From assembly GCF_014697025.1 (NCBI RefSeq), contig NZ_JACJRC010000032.1, forward strand, positions 1 through 59,749: a stretch of 59,749 nucleotides of DNA. The letters run 5' to 3'. Shown piece by piece: positions 44,675 through 53,728 of the stretch. The position numbers and the translations under genes are program-made. The DNA is from Alkalinema sp. FACHB-956. GTDB lineage: Bacteria; Cyanobacteriota; Cyanobacteriia; Leptolyngbyales; Leptolyngbyaceae. Within the stretch, counting starts at the first letter, position 1; the number at the start of each line of letters is the position of its first letter. Below the pieces are notes generated by a model. The model did not search any database. It was not told the DNA's origin and saw only the letters and a program-made list of their open reading frames with translations.

Positions 44675-45193
44675 TTAATACTCAACTTTTTCAATGAACC
44701 CGCGAATGCCGTTCAAATCAATGTATCGATCGGTGGCATTGCGGAGTTCACGGGCGATCATGCCTTCCGTGGAAACAACCGTGATGTGGGTGTTTTTGCA
44801 CCGCAAAAGTTCAACCGCTCGCTCAAAATCCCCATCCCCACTGAATAGAACGACGCGATCGTACAACTCCACCGTGTTGAACATGTCCACAACAATCTCG
44901 ATATCGAGGTTTGCCTTCTGGGAATAACGCCCCGATGAATCGTCGTAGTACTCCTTCAGGATCTTCGTCCGCACGGTGTATCCCAGACTAATCAACGCAT
45001 CCCGAAACCCGCGCTGATCTTGCGGATCCTTCAAACCTGTGTACCAAAAGGCATTCACTAACTCGATGCCTTGTTCACTTGCAAAGTACTCCAAAACCCG
45101 TTTCGGGTCGAAGAACCAACCGTTCTTCTGTTGCGCATAGAACATATTGTTGCCGTCCACAAAAATGGACAGACGACTGAGTGGGTAAGGCAT
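44675..45193 (-). CDS. NYN-domain protein (LabA/DUF88 family)
   Basis: 172-residue PIN-like NYN nuclease-fold protein. Conserved acidic residues are seen in LSIFVDGNNMFYAQ (about residue 13), KANLDIEIVVDMFN and VVLFSGDGDFERAVELL. In the family these form an RNase-like metal site. The Synechococcus homologue LabA affects circadian gene expression; whether this one does is unknown. Monocistronic, with a long upstream intergenic region. Confidence 0.9.
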   Translation of the reverse strand: MPYPLSRLSIFVDGNNMFYAQQKNGWFFDPKRVLEYFASEQGIELVNAFWYTGLKDPQDQRGFRDALISLGYTVRTKILKEYYDDSSGRYSQKANLDIEIVVDMFNTVELYDRVVLFSGDGDFERAVELLRCKNTHITVVSTEGMIARELRNATDRYIDLNGIRGFIEKVEY

Positions 45194-46364
45194 AGGAATT
45201 TAAAAACCTAGAATTTTTGTATGCAAAACGAGCGATCGCGCTTCATAAATAAGAACTGGCTGCTCAACATCAGCACTCACTGAGTGGGGGCGAAGATGAG
45301 ACTTGGGAGGTATCCAAGCATATTTCAGGGCATATTCAGTCGAGCAAATAGTTAGGATAAAAGTTCTCCAAATGGAGTTAGCTTTCTTTCCTTAGAGAAC
45401 TTAGAAGTTAATTTAACTAATCTCTCAGCGTACCTGGTATGGATAGTGCAGTTGAGTCTGTCCTAGGACAGAATTTCTACAAGAACTTTTAATAGAGCAT
45501 ATTCGGTGTATTCGATCACTGCCATCACAAAGAACACGGAGTCCAACTAGTTTTTTCAATGGAGTCAGTGTATCTATCTACGTTAACTTACGGCTGGAAA
45601 AGTTTACCAGACCTTGCAAAGAGACTACCCTTGCAAAGAGACTGCGAATTTAACCACGTTGTTAATCATTGTGCCGATGAAACCTTATAAAAACTAGTAT
45701 CTGAAGTCGTAGGTGTAGACAGGTTTGAATGGTATCTGACTCAAGTTTTCTATCGGGTTAACTCTATCCTCATGCAAGACACACTGGAAGATATCCGGCC
45801 TCCGTGTTTTGGAAAAGTCCATTACAGATCGAGGAATAGGAACTTTATTGGCTGTTGCAGATTGTCAAACAGTTTCTTGATAGATTCCCTGGAATCCTAA
45901 AGTCCTCCGAAACAAGCCATGACTACAAGCCCTATGAAACAGAAGCCCTATGAAACAGAAGCTCTATGAAACAAATACAGATTAGACTGTTTGGGAGAGA
46001 CGACAATAATTCTTCTTTCCTGAATACGTTCTTCTTTCCTGAATACGTTCTTTTTTCCCGAATATGTTCTCCTTCCCTGAATAAACTGGGTTAGCAACCT
46101 CCACGCCTAAAATTCTCGATTATGCTGAATTCTATAGTGTCTTAACCCCATATAGAGAAATTTAGGCTGCTAGATAGAAGCGGTTGCCCCGTAGTAGGGT
46201 GCTAGAACTGTAAAGGGTGCTTCCTCGGATTTTGAGTTCACAGCTTTGGATTCACAGTTTTGGATTCACAGTTTGAACACCCCTTGGATAGCCAGTTTCC
46301 CAAGTCAGAGTGCCTGAAGCTGATCTAGCCCACCTAAATTTTGAGTCATGGTTTAGAGTGAAGC
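45194..46364. other. long intergenic region, several tandem repeats
   Basis: 1.17 kb with no frame I can support. It contains a perfect 16-bp palindrome TCTGTCCTAGGACAGA (45457-45472), a 16-base AAGCCCTATGAAACAG array (45927-45975), a 19-base TTCTTCTTTCCTGAATACG array of four units (46010-46085) and a 15-base TTGGATTCACAGTTT array (46235-46275). It must hold the promoters of the divergent NYN and CHASE2-kinase genes; none was clear enough to call. Confidence 0.6.
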
Positions 46365-48848
46365 ATGCCACGAGGATCCTCCAATTCTGCGACTGAAACT
46401 TTGCCTCTGCCTCCTAAATCGCGGCTCAGTCGCTTGCAAAAGCACTTTCGTTGGCCCCAACCTAAGTTTGAACAGGTGGTTCACTTAATCGCAGGGGCGG
46501 GGGCAGTTGTTATGGCGATCGCCACCGCCACCAATCCCCTGTGGGTGCAGGTCGCTGAACGCAATGTTCAAAGTGCCTTCCAGCAAATGCGTGGACAAAA
46601 ACCTGTCCCGAACAACATTGTGATTGTGGAAGTTGATGAACAGTCCATCAGCTTGCTGGGAGCCTGGCCCCTGCGGCGGGAAATCTACGCCCAAGCCCTA
46701 GACCGGATCATGCAGGCCGGAGCCAAGGCGATCGCGGTGGATGTGATTTGGGATTTGCCCAGTAGCTATGGCTCAGGGCAGGGGGCACCGGAGGACTGCC
46801 TCGATCCGACAACCTATCCAGCATCGGCAGATGATCGGGCGCTCCAAAAAGTTTTACAACGCTACGATGGGCGGATTGCCTTAGCGACCCATTTTCTCCC
46901 CAAGACCAATGTTTGGAACCAGTACCAACTGTCTCTGCCGTCATGCCCTTTCCGCACGCCCCAAGCCACCTTTGGCATTGTCAATGTGCTGTTTGAACCG
47001 GAAGGCATTGATCCGAGTCAGCAACGGGTTTATCGGTTGGGGGACGCCTTTATCAATACCAAGATTCGACCGGATTTCGACCAGAATGAAATTTTGGACG
47101 TGACGGGGGCACTCTCCTTTCCTCAAGCGGCATTAAAGGTGGCTGGATTGACCCAGAAGCCCCACGCAGGGGACACCCTGTCCTTTTATGGGCCGCCGGG
47201 GGTGCCCTTTCAAGACCAAACCCTTTCCTTTAGCTACGTTCTATCGCCGGAAAACTGGAGCGATCGCCTGCAGAATGGCCAGGTTTTCAAAGATAAGCTG
47301 GTGGTGATTGGGTCCGCGTTGGAAAATCCGCCCGATTTTGTCCAGACGCCGGTGGGTCGGATGAAGGGAGTGGAATACCAGGCCACCGCGATCGCGAACC
47401 TGATGCAAGGGGTGACGCTCAAAGAAGCGCTACCCAACACCTGGGCGCAGGGAGCAGTCACCTTTGGGCTGGTGCTGGTGGGCATTCTTCTGCAAGGTCG
47501 ATCGCAGCGGGCGATCGTGCGGCTGACAATTGGCAGCTTCAGTATCCTGGCTTGGCTCTCTATCAGCTATGCCTTGATGAGTGGGGCACTGCTCCTCGTG
47601 CCAACGGCTTTGCCCGTTTGGGGCATGATTTGGGTGGGGGGAACCTACGGGATCGCTGGAATTATCGGCGATCGGCGGACGCAGGATCGCTTACGCCAGA
47701 CCTTGAAACGCTACGGAGCCTCACCCGTTGTCCAAGAAATTATTGACCAACAGGAAGACAGCAAGATTCGCAATTTACTGCATGAGCGGCAGTTAGAGTT
47801 GCAGGGCAAAAAGCTGGGTGGACGCTACAAAGTCATTCAAATCCTCGGCTCCGGCGGGTTTGGCGAAACCTATGTCGCAGAAGATACGCAACGTCCAGGC
47901 ACCCCCCGTTGTGTCGTGAAGCAACTCCATCCCACCAGCGACAATCCACGCCACCTCCGGTTAGCCCGACGGCTATTCAAACGGGAGGCCGAGGCCTTGG
48001 AGCAACTGGGCAGCCATGATCAAATTCCCCGCCTTCTGGCCTACTTTGAAGAAGAGAATGAATTTTATCTCGTCCAAGAAATGGTGATTGGGCGACCCCT
48101 GAGTGAAGAGTTTGCCCTAGGGCGACATTTTCCCGAGACGAAAGTGGTCTCCATGGTGCGGGAACTGTTGCAAATTCTCAGCTTTGTGCACCAGCACGGG
48201 GTGATTCACCGCGATATCAAGCCCAGCAACATCATCCAGCGGGAATCCGATAGCAAGCTGGTGTTGATTGACTTTGGGGCAGCCAAGGCGATTCAAACGG
48301 GACTGCCCCTGGATGATAAAGCCAGCGACCTCACCGTTGGCATCGGCACCCAGGGGTATATGCCGCCGGAGCAATGTACGGGCAATCCGAGGCTCAACAG
48401 TGACCTGTATGCTGTGGGCATGTTGGCGATTCAAGCTTTGACGGGACGCCCGCCGAGCCAATTGAAAGCCCATCCGGTGACTGGCGAAGTTGATTGGCTG
48501 GATTACAGTTATGTCAGTAACCAATTTGCAGCGGTGCTGGCGAAGTTGGTGCGCTATGACTTTCAAGCCCGCTACCAAACGGCCCAGGATGCCCTGCAAG
48601 ATCTGCGTCAACTGGCGACCTTCCCCACGGCTCCCGCCCTCGTGGAAAAAGCAGTGCAGGAAGCGACAACCGTGACGAGCGAAGAAATTAACAGTGACAC
48701 GCGCATCTGGCCCCAAAACTTTGGGGCAGCCCAAGAGATTCCGCCGACCGATCCCCAGTCGCTCAAGGTGACCGATGCCCCTCCCCGCGAGCCGGAGCAG
48801 TCTGATGCCATGCAGGAAACGCCACCAACGGATCCTCCCTATGCTTAA
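46365..48848 (+). CDS. CHASE2-Ser/Thr protein kinase
   Basis: 827-residue membrane kinase. A signal-anchor helix (about 40-60) leads into an extracytoplasmic CHASE2 domain (NNIVIVEVDEQSISLLGAWP, VIGSALENPPDF). Three membrane helices follow (about 360-440). The cytoplasmic Hanks-type kinase has ILGSGGFGETYVAED, CVVKQL (Lys of the ATP site), HRDIKPSN (about 622), DFGAAK and a GTQGYMPPEQ activation loop, all intact. A proline/acidic tail ends the protein. It probably phosphorylates proteins in response to an external cue. Confidence 0.93.
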   Translation: MPRGSSNSATETLPLPPKSRLSRLQKHFRWPQPKFEQVVHLIAGAGAVVMAIATATNPLWVQVAERNVQSAFQQMRGQKPVPNNIVIVEVDEQSISLLGAWPLRREIYAQALDRIMQAGAKAIAVDVIWDLPSSYGSGQGAPEDCLDPTTYPASADDRALQKVLQRYDGRIALATHFLPKTNVWNQYQLSLPSCPFRTPQATFGIVNVLFEPEGIDPSQQRVYRLGDAFINTKIRPDFDQNEILDVTGALSFPQAALKVAGLTQKPHAGDTLSFYGPPGVPFQDQTLSFSYVLSPENWSDRLQNGQVFKDKLVVIGSALENPPDFVQTPVGRMKGVEYQATAIANLMQGVTLKEALPNTWAQGAVTFGLVLVGILLQGRSQRAIVRLTIGSFSILAWLSISYALMSGALLLVPTALPVWGMIWVGGTYGIAGIIGDRRTQDRLRQTLKRYGASPVVQEIIDQQEDSKIRNLLHERQLELQGKKLGGRYKVIQILGSGGFGETYVAEDTQRPGTPRCVVKQLHPTSDNPRHLRLARRLFKREAEALEQLGSHDQIPRLLAYFEEENEFYLVQEMVIGRPLSEEFALGRHFPETKVVSMVRELLQILSFVHQHGVIHRDIKPSNIIQRESDSKLVLIDFGAAKAIQTGLPLDDKASDLTVGIGTQGYMPPEQCTGNPRLNSDLYAVGMLAIQALTGRPPSQLKAHPVTGEVDWLDYSYVSNQFAAVLAKLVRYDFQARYQTAQDALQDLRQLATFPTAPALVEKAVQEATTVTSEEINSDTRIWPQNFGAAQEIPPTDPQSLKVTDAPPREPEQSDAMQETPPTDPPYA

Positions 48849-48895
48849 GGTGCTTAAGGCATTCCCTGGGCTGTCTGAATTATGGGCTGTCTGGG

Positions 48896-50185
48896 TTATG
48901 GGCTATCTGGGGCTGCGATCTGGGGGGCACGGCCCGTTAGCCCGAGCATCAACCGCAGGATTTGGGTCTTAATCGGTTGAATATTGCCGAGGATCCAGAG
49001 ACCCAGGCGGCGGAGTCCCACGATCGGGAGAATCCGGTTGGAGAACAGGCGATCGAGGCAATCGGTAAAGGCCAGCACGATGACATTTTCAACCATGCGC
49101 CACCGCTCATAGCGCTTGAGTACCTTGAGGCTGGCAAAATCTTCGCCTCGGTGGTGGGCTGTGCGGATGACCTCCGCCAGGGCCGCTGCATCGCGCACAC
49201 CGAGATTCATGCCTTGGCCGCCGACGGGATGGCAGCAGTGGGCCGCATCGCCAATCAGCGCCAGCCGAGGTTTGACGTACTGGGTACTGTGGAGCAGCCG
49301 CACGGGAAAAACATAGGGATCCCCCACAAGGTCGAGCTGGCCCATCTGGGAGCCGTAGCGCTGGGTCAGTTCCTGTAGGAAGCTAGCGCGATCGAGCTGC
49401 ATCAGACGTTCTGCTTCTGCGTGGGGCACCGTCCAGACAATGCGGCATAGATTATCTGGCAAGGGCAGGATGGCGAAGGGCCCATCGGTTTGGAAGCGCT
49501 CGTAGGCGATGTTGGCGTGGGACTTTTCGGGCTGGATAAAGGCGACCACACAGGATTGCCAATACTGCCAGCCGTAGGTGCGAATGCTGGCCTGTTGCCG
49601 CAGGGGAGATCGGGCACCGTCCGCCCCCACGACGAGCCGACTGCGCAGGGTGGTGACTTCCCCCGACTGGTCGATCGTCAGCCGTGCAACCTTGGCTTGA
49701 AAGTCTGTCTGCACGACCTTGGCAGGGCAGAGCCAAGTGATGTCAGGGCATTGGCGCAGTTGGGTTTGCAATTCCGCCAGGAGAATCCGATGTTCGGCCA
49801 CATAGCCCAACGTGTCTGACTGGATATCCTGGGGCGAAAACTGGACAACCCCTGGATGACGCCCATCGGAGAGATAAACCTGGGTATAGGTTTCGATTTG
49901 GGGGCGAATCCGTTGCCAGAGGCCCAATTGGTCAAAAATTTGGCTGGAGAGCAGATTGAGGGAGTACGCCTGTCCACGAGCCACGGCCAAGGATTGTTCG
50001 CTCGCTTCAATCAGGGCAATTTTGAGTCCTGAACCGGATAGGGCACAAGCCGCCAAGCTCCCAACGATCCCACCGCCCACGATCGTGACATCGTAATCGT
50101 AGGTGGCTTGATTGTCATCGGTCTCAGCGTCCTGGGAGTTTTCACGCGGAGCGTATGCAGATGTGACAGCCTTCACCTGAGCCAT
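48896..50185 (-). CDS. FAD-dependent hydroxylase, UbiH/COQ6-like
   Basis: 429-residue flavoprotein monooxygenase. Features are the N-terminal VTIVGGGIVGSLAACAL FAD site, VGADGARSPLRQQA (DG motif, about residue 190) and LALIGDAAHCCHPVGGQGMN (GD motif, about 315). The family hydroxylates aromatic rings in quinone synthesis; in cyanobacteria it could serve plastoquinone or another phenolic. There is a ~30-residue acidic extension before the FAD motif. Monocistronic; it is convergent with the CHASE2-kinase gene. Confidence 0.88.
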   Translation of the reverse strand: MAQVKAVTSAYAPRENSQDAETDDNQATYDYDVTIVGGGIVGSLAACALSGSGLKIALIEASEQSLAVARGQAYSLNLLSSQIFDQLGLWQRIRPQIETYTQVYLSDGRHPGVVQFSPQDIQSDTLGYVAEHRILLAELQTQLRQCPDITWLCPAKVVQTDFQAKVARLTIDQSGEVTTLRSRLVVGADGARSPLRQQASIRTYGWQYWQSCVVAFIQPEKSHANIAYERFQTDGPFAILPLPDNLCRIVWTVPHAEAERLMQLDRASFLQELTQRYGSQMGQLDLVGDPYVFPVRLLHSTQYVKPRLALIGDAAHCCHPVGGQGMNLGVRDAAALAEVIRTAHHRGEDFASLKVLKRYERWRMVENVIVLAFTDCLDRLFSNRILPIVGLRRLGLWILGNIQPIKTQILRLMLGLTGRAPQIAAPDSP

Positions 50186-51327
50186 ATTATCTAACCGTTA
50201 TTATCCAACCGTGAAGAAAGGGGTTAGCCCCTAAGCAAGGGGTAACTGTTAAGAAACGCAAGAAACCGTTACATTTCTATTCTGACCTGAAGAAATCCGA
50301 GTCGGCAAGCAGATCGATCGATTCTGGCCGGGATCAAGGGGATGGATCTGGGCTATGGGGTATACGTGTGATCGTTTGACGATGGGCAACGGGAATGGGT
50401 TTAGCGATCGGAATCACGATCGAACCACCTGCAAAATCGATCGATCGTGGGCGATGCAGCAAGGTTGAACGAGATCACGATGACAGGCATTGACTGCACG
50501 TTTTCGGTCAGCAGTAGCCGGAAATTTGGCTGGGAATTTAGCCAGGAATTTGGCTGGGAATTTAGCCAGGAATTAGCCAGCCGTAATTGCGTCAATACTC
50601 AACTAAAGACGCTGATGGTCTATCAATCCGGTGTACTCCTGTACAAAGGATTGAGGGGGTTAGGCCCGATCGAAATTATTTTCACCCATTTGGATGATCT
50701 CATCAGAGGAGGTAGGAATGGTCTTCCATTGGGTATCCTGAAGAGGTATAGAGCACAAGACATCTCAGAAAGCGCTGGATGGGGCATCCGGATTGCTTTC
50801 TGGGATTTTTCTGTTTTGGAGAGACCTATTTAGATAACGAATGAAGGAACAGAGATCACAAAAAGATGTGATTGTTAAACGCTTCAAGAGCATGTTCAAT
50901 GAAATACTCACTAAAATACTGGTTGCAAAGTTCACAGAAAAAATTTCCTGAGAAGTTCAATACAGTCTATTAATCTATTTTTTATTTGCCTCTAAAAAAC
51001 AAATCTTGCAAGACTTAGGACATCGGAAATGGAACAGATCTAGCAACTTTGACGGCATGTCGTAGTTGAGCCAGCCGATACAAATTCCCCCACAGTGAGA
51101 TGAATCCAGGAAGGCTGTGTCGTGATTCTGCACAGTCAACGACGAGTTAACGACGAGTTAACGACTGGTTAACCGTCAGGTAGCCATCATGTAGCCATCA
51201 GGTCAGCATCAGGCCACGCAGCTTCAGTCGATCGTCGAGTGGGTTGAGATCCGTAGGAGGCCCCCGTAGACGCATGGCGGGGGCTGGCCGATCGCGCCCT
51301 AAACCCAGGCGCACGGAGGCGCACGGA
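50186..51327. other. long intergenic region with repeats
   Basis: About 1.1 kb with no gene I accept. GGAATTTGGCTGGGAATTTAGCCA repeats at 50519-50579, and (AACGACGAGTT)-type and (GTAGCCATCA)-type short direct repeats occur at 51137-51214. At 50704-50719 a strong AGAGGAGGTAGGA ribosome binding site is followed by a seven-codon frame (MVFHWVS) that may be chance. The frame 50447-50833 translates the repeats and is rejected. Confidence 0.5.
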
Positions 51328-51543
51328 CTACGACGCCTGTTCGCGCTCCATCATGCTGATGTATTTCCAGTCGGAACCGAGAACGGGGATGGGGGGACTC
51401 CAACGAATGCGCTCACAAAACCGCAGCACTTGCAGTTGATTGATCGTCGCTTGGACTTCTTCGCGGGTGCCCACGAGGTAGAACTGGAGCGGTCTGCGGC
51501 TATCGTCGATCGGGTGATCGGCGTGATCAAAACCAATAAACAT
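51328..51543 (-). CDS. conserved small protein, family copy C2
   Basis: 71-residue homologue of the products at 2343-2561 and 59309-59521. It shows LQFYLVGTREEVQATINQLQ, then RIRWSPPIPVLGS and KYISMMERE. ATG 51543 is chosen because TTTAGGAG lies seven bases upstream; a TTG at 51582 is less likely. Cytosolic, function unknown. It has the structured leader and promoter upstream and is transcribed divergently from the TIR-AAA gene at 52006. Confidence 0.7.
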   Translation of the reverse strand: MFIGFDHADHPIDDSRRPLQFYLVGTREEVQATINQLQVLRFCERIRWSPPIPVLGSDWKYISMMEREQAS

Positions 51544-51575
51544 GGGATTTCTCCTAAACGTTGTAGCGGGAAGAA

Positions 51576-51827
51576 ATCCCAAAAATTAAAGCCACCCTTT
51601 TGCGCAGGACAAGTAGGGTGGCCCGATCGAATGTTAAAATCCGTGTCAGACCGCCTAGCTGCCTAGACCAGCTTCGGGGTTTAGCTGCCTTACGTTGTTG
51701 ACGCAACTGGGGCAGCGCTTTAATTTTTGGGGTCTAGCTGATTGATTGACCGACGGGCGGTCTGTGCCCTACGAGCCGTTTTCCACGGCTGTAGTCAGCT
51801 ATAAAAAACAGCTGTAGTCAGCTATGA
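51576..51827 (-). ncRNA. structured 5' leader RNA, copy 2 (candidate cis-regulatory RNA)
   Basis: Homologous to the leader at 2660-2898. The closing helix pairs 51717-51731 with 51578-51592 as a perfect 15-bp match (CCCAAAAATTAAAGC with its complement). Hairpin A, 51711-51716/51684-51689, has CUGCC/GGCAG where copy 1 has CUACC/GGUAG, a compensatory change. Hairpin C, 51615-51622/51591-51598, pairs GCCACCCU with AGGGUGGC. Segment 51624-51640 is identical in both copies. The structure is followed by a ribosome binding site and the C2 start codon, so it could gate translation or transcription. Confidence 0.6.
51803..51825 (-). terminator. terminator-like hairpin at the start of leader copy 2
   Basis: On the minus strand ATAGCTG-ACTA-CAGCTGT forms a 7-bp stem (one G-U) followed by six T. 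It lies within the first 25 bases of the predicted transcript and is part of a duplicated 23-base unit (51788-51830). Leader copy 1 lacks it. Confidence 0.35.
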
Positions 51828-51833
51828 AAAATA

Positions 51834-51862
51834 ACAGTACGAAGAAAGTCCCACCCTGTCAA
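51834..51862 (-). promoter_or_regulatory. sigma-70-type promoter of leader copy 2
   Basis: On the minus strand TTGACA (51857-51862), 17 bases, TACTGT (51834-51839), then TATTTTTCATAGC. Hexamers, spacing and downstream TTTCATAGC match copy 1. Transcription would start near 51827. The divergent TIR-AAA gene begins at 52006. Confidence 0.55.
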
Positions 51863-52005
51863 CCGTATTACGAAAGTTTATGCTCTGTGATATTTGGCAA
51901 CAGGGAAGGGCGTCTCCGGCAGGCGCGATCGCGGGTGCAGATCCCCTTCTGGGAAAGTGCAGTAAATTGATAGACGAAGGCATTGCAGGAAGTCAATCGA
52001 TCGCC

Positions 52006-53607
52006 ATGGCACGGATCTTTATCAGTTATCGCAGTCGCAATCCCGATATGAGTTTGGCGCAGACGTTCCATGATGCGTTCCAGGCGGCAGGCCATGGGGC
52101 ATTTATGGCGGGGGAAAGTATCCGACTGGGGGAAGATTGGGCCAAGCGAATTGATTTGGAATTGGAACGCTGTGATTATTTTCTATTGCTGCTGTCGGAA
52201 CAGTCCGCTGTGAGTGAAATGGTAACGGAGGAAGTCCGGCGGGCGAAACAATTGCGGGATCAAACGGGAAAGCCAATGCTATTTCCGATTCGGGTCAATT
52301 TCCCGATCGATTCGCCCCTCAATTATGATCTACGGGGTTATTTGCAACGTATTCAACAACGGGAATGGCACCGTGAGACGGATACCGATAGTATTTTTCA
52401 AGAAATTCTGGCGTTAATTGCCGATCGCACTCCAGTTACGCCAAAGACAACAGCTATAGCAGCACCTACTGAGAACCCCGAAGCCACGCAGCCCGAAGAA
52501 GCCCACCCCGAAGCCTTAGATCCGCCCGCGATCGAAACCCGGTTTGCCCAGCGGGAGTCGGTGCAGATGCCGCCGCTCCCTGTGGCCGAGCCGGAACTGC
52601 CGGGGGGACAGGTGGATTTGGCGTCACAGTTTTATGTGGAGCGTCCTCCGATCGAAGCGCGCTGTTATGAAGCGATTTCCCAACCCGGTGCCCTGATCCG
52701 CATTAAAGCGCCTCGGCAGATGGGGAAAACGTCGCTGATGTCGCGGATTTTGCGCTATGGCGAACAGCAGGGGTGCTTGGGGGTGCCTTTGAGTTTTCAG
52801 ATTGCGGATTCTGTGGTGTTTGGGGATTTGGATCGCTTTCTGAAATGGTTTGCGGCTAGTGTGGGGCGGCGCTTGCAATTGCCGAATAAGCTGAAGGATT
52901 ATTGGGATGATATCTTTGGCAGCAAGGATAATTGCACGGCTTATTTTGAAGAATATTTATTGCAGGAGTTAACGCAACCGTTAACGCTCTGTTTAGACGA
53001 AGTGGATATGGTGTTTCAACATCTCAGTATTGCCAATGATTTCTTTGGATTATTGCGCAATTGGCATGAGATGGGTAAGACGAGCGAATTGTGGAAACGC
53101 TTTCGCTTAGTCGTGGTGCATTCCACGGAGGTTTACATCCCAATGAATATCAATCAATCGCCGTTTAATGTGGGACTCCCGATCGAATTGCCGGAGTTTA
53201 CCGCTGAGCAGGTGCAGGATTTGGCCGATCGCCATGGCTTGAAGTGGAATACGTCGCAGATTGGGCGGCTGATGGGTATGGTGGGGGGGCATCCCTATCT
53301 GGTGCGGTTGGCGCTGTACCACATTGCGCGGGGCGATACGACGCTGGAAGGGTTGCTGCGGGAGGCTCCGACGGAGGCGGGGTTGTATGGCGATCATCTG
53401 CGGCGGCATTTGTGGAATTTGGAGCAGCATCCGGAGTTGGCGGCGGCGGTGCGGCAGTTGGTCGCGACGGAGCAGGCGGTGCGGTTGCCCTCGGTGCAGG
53501 CGTTTCAACTACACAGTATGGGGTTGGTGGATCTGTTGGGCAATGATGTGGGCTTTCGGAGTGAACTGTATCGCAGCTATTTTGCCGATCGCTTACGATC
53601 GGAGTAG
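52006..53607 (+). CDS. TIR-domain protein with AAA-like ATPase domain
   Basis: 533-residue protein. Residues 1-100 form a TIR domain: ARIFISYRSRNPD, a FMAGESIRLGEDW loop, FLLLLSEQSAVSEMVTEEVR, in which E75/E76 lies where the catalytic Glu of NAD-cleaving TIR domains is found. After a Pro/Glu-rich linker comes the cyanobacterial AAA-like domain (PF14516 type) with Walker A RQMGKTSLMSR (about 236) and Walker B LCLDEVDMVF (about 327). A helical C terminus follows. I chose ATG 52006 since the TIR fold starts there; a longer frame runs from 51880. TIR-STAND-like proteins act in antiphage defence, so defence is an inference. Confidence 0.85.
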   Translation: MARIFISYRSRNPDMSLAQTFHDAFQAAGHGAFMAGESIRLGEDWAKRIDLELERCDYFLLLLSEQSAVSEMVTEEVRRAKQLRDQTGKPMLFPIRVNFPIDSPLNYDLRGYLQRIQQREWHRETDTDSIFQEILALIADRTPVTPKTTAIAAPTENPEATQPEEAHPEALDPPAIETRFAQRESVQMPPLPVAEPELPGGQVDLASQFYVERPPIEARCYEAISQPGALIRIKAPRQMGKTSLMSRILRYGEQQGCLGVPLSFQIADSVVFGDLDRFLKWFAASVGRRLQLPNKLKDYWDDIFGSKDNCTAYFEEYLLQELTQPLTLCLDEVDMVFQHLSIANDFFGLLRNWHEMGKTSELWKRFRLVVVHSTEVYIPMNINQSPFNVGLPIELPEFTAEQVQDLADRHGLKWNTSQIGRLMGMVGGHPYLVRLALYHIARGDTTLEGLLREAPTEAGLYGDHLRRHLWNLEQHPELAAAVRQLVATEQAVRLPSVQAFQLHSMGLVDLLGNDVGFRSELYRSYFADRLRSE

Positions 53608-53624
53608 TTTCTATCTAATCGATC

Positions 53625-53679
53625 TGTGATTGCGATGCGAACGATCCCCCTCAATCCCCCTTAATAAGGGGGACTTTCA
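53625..53679 (+). repeat. interspersed repeat, half element
   Basis: TGTGATTGCGATGCG followed after two bases by CGATCCCCCTCAATCCCCC and TTAATAAGGGGGACTTT. The same block, in the opposite orientation and with an extra arm, is found at 59184-59285. It contains a CCCCCTTAATAAGGGGG palindrome and sits between the TIR-AAA gene and the nuclease gene. Confidence 0.75.
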
Positions 53680-53728
53680 AGAAATTCAGCCGAATACCCT
53701 TCTTTTTTCTAGTACAGAGGAAGCGACG

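Noticed and set aside
45194-46364. CRISPR array
   Set aside because: The repeats here are contiguous or degenerate, 15-19 bases long, with no unique spacers and no cas genes in the window.
50447-50833. Open reading frame of 128 codons
   Set aside because: Its N-terminal part is a translation of the 24-base tandem repeat, there is no recognisable domain, and the frame lies in an otherwise non-coding region.
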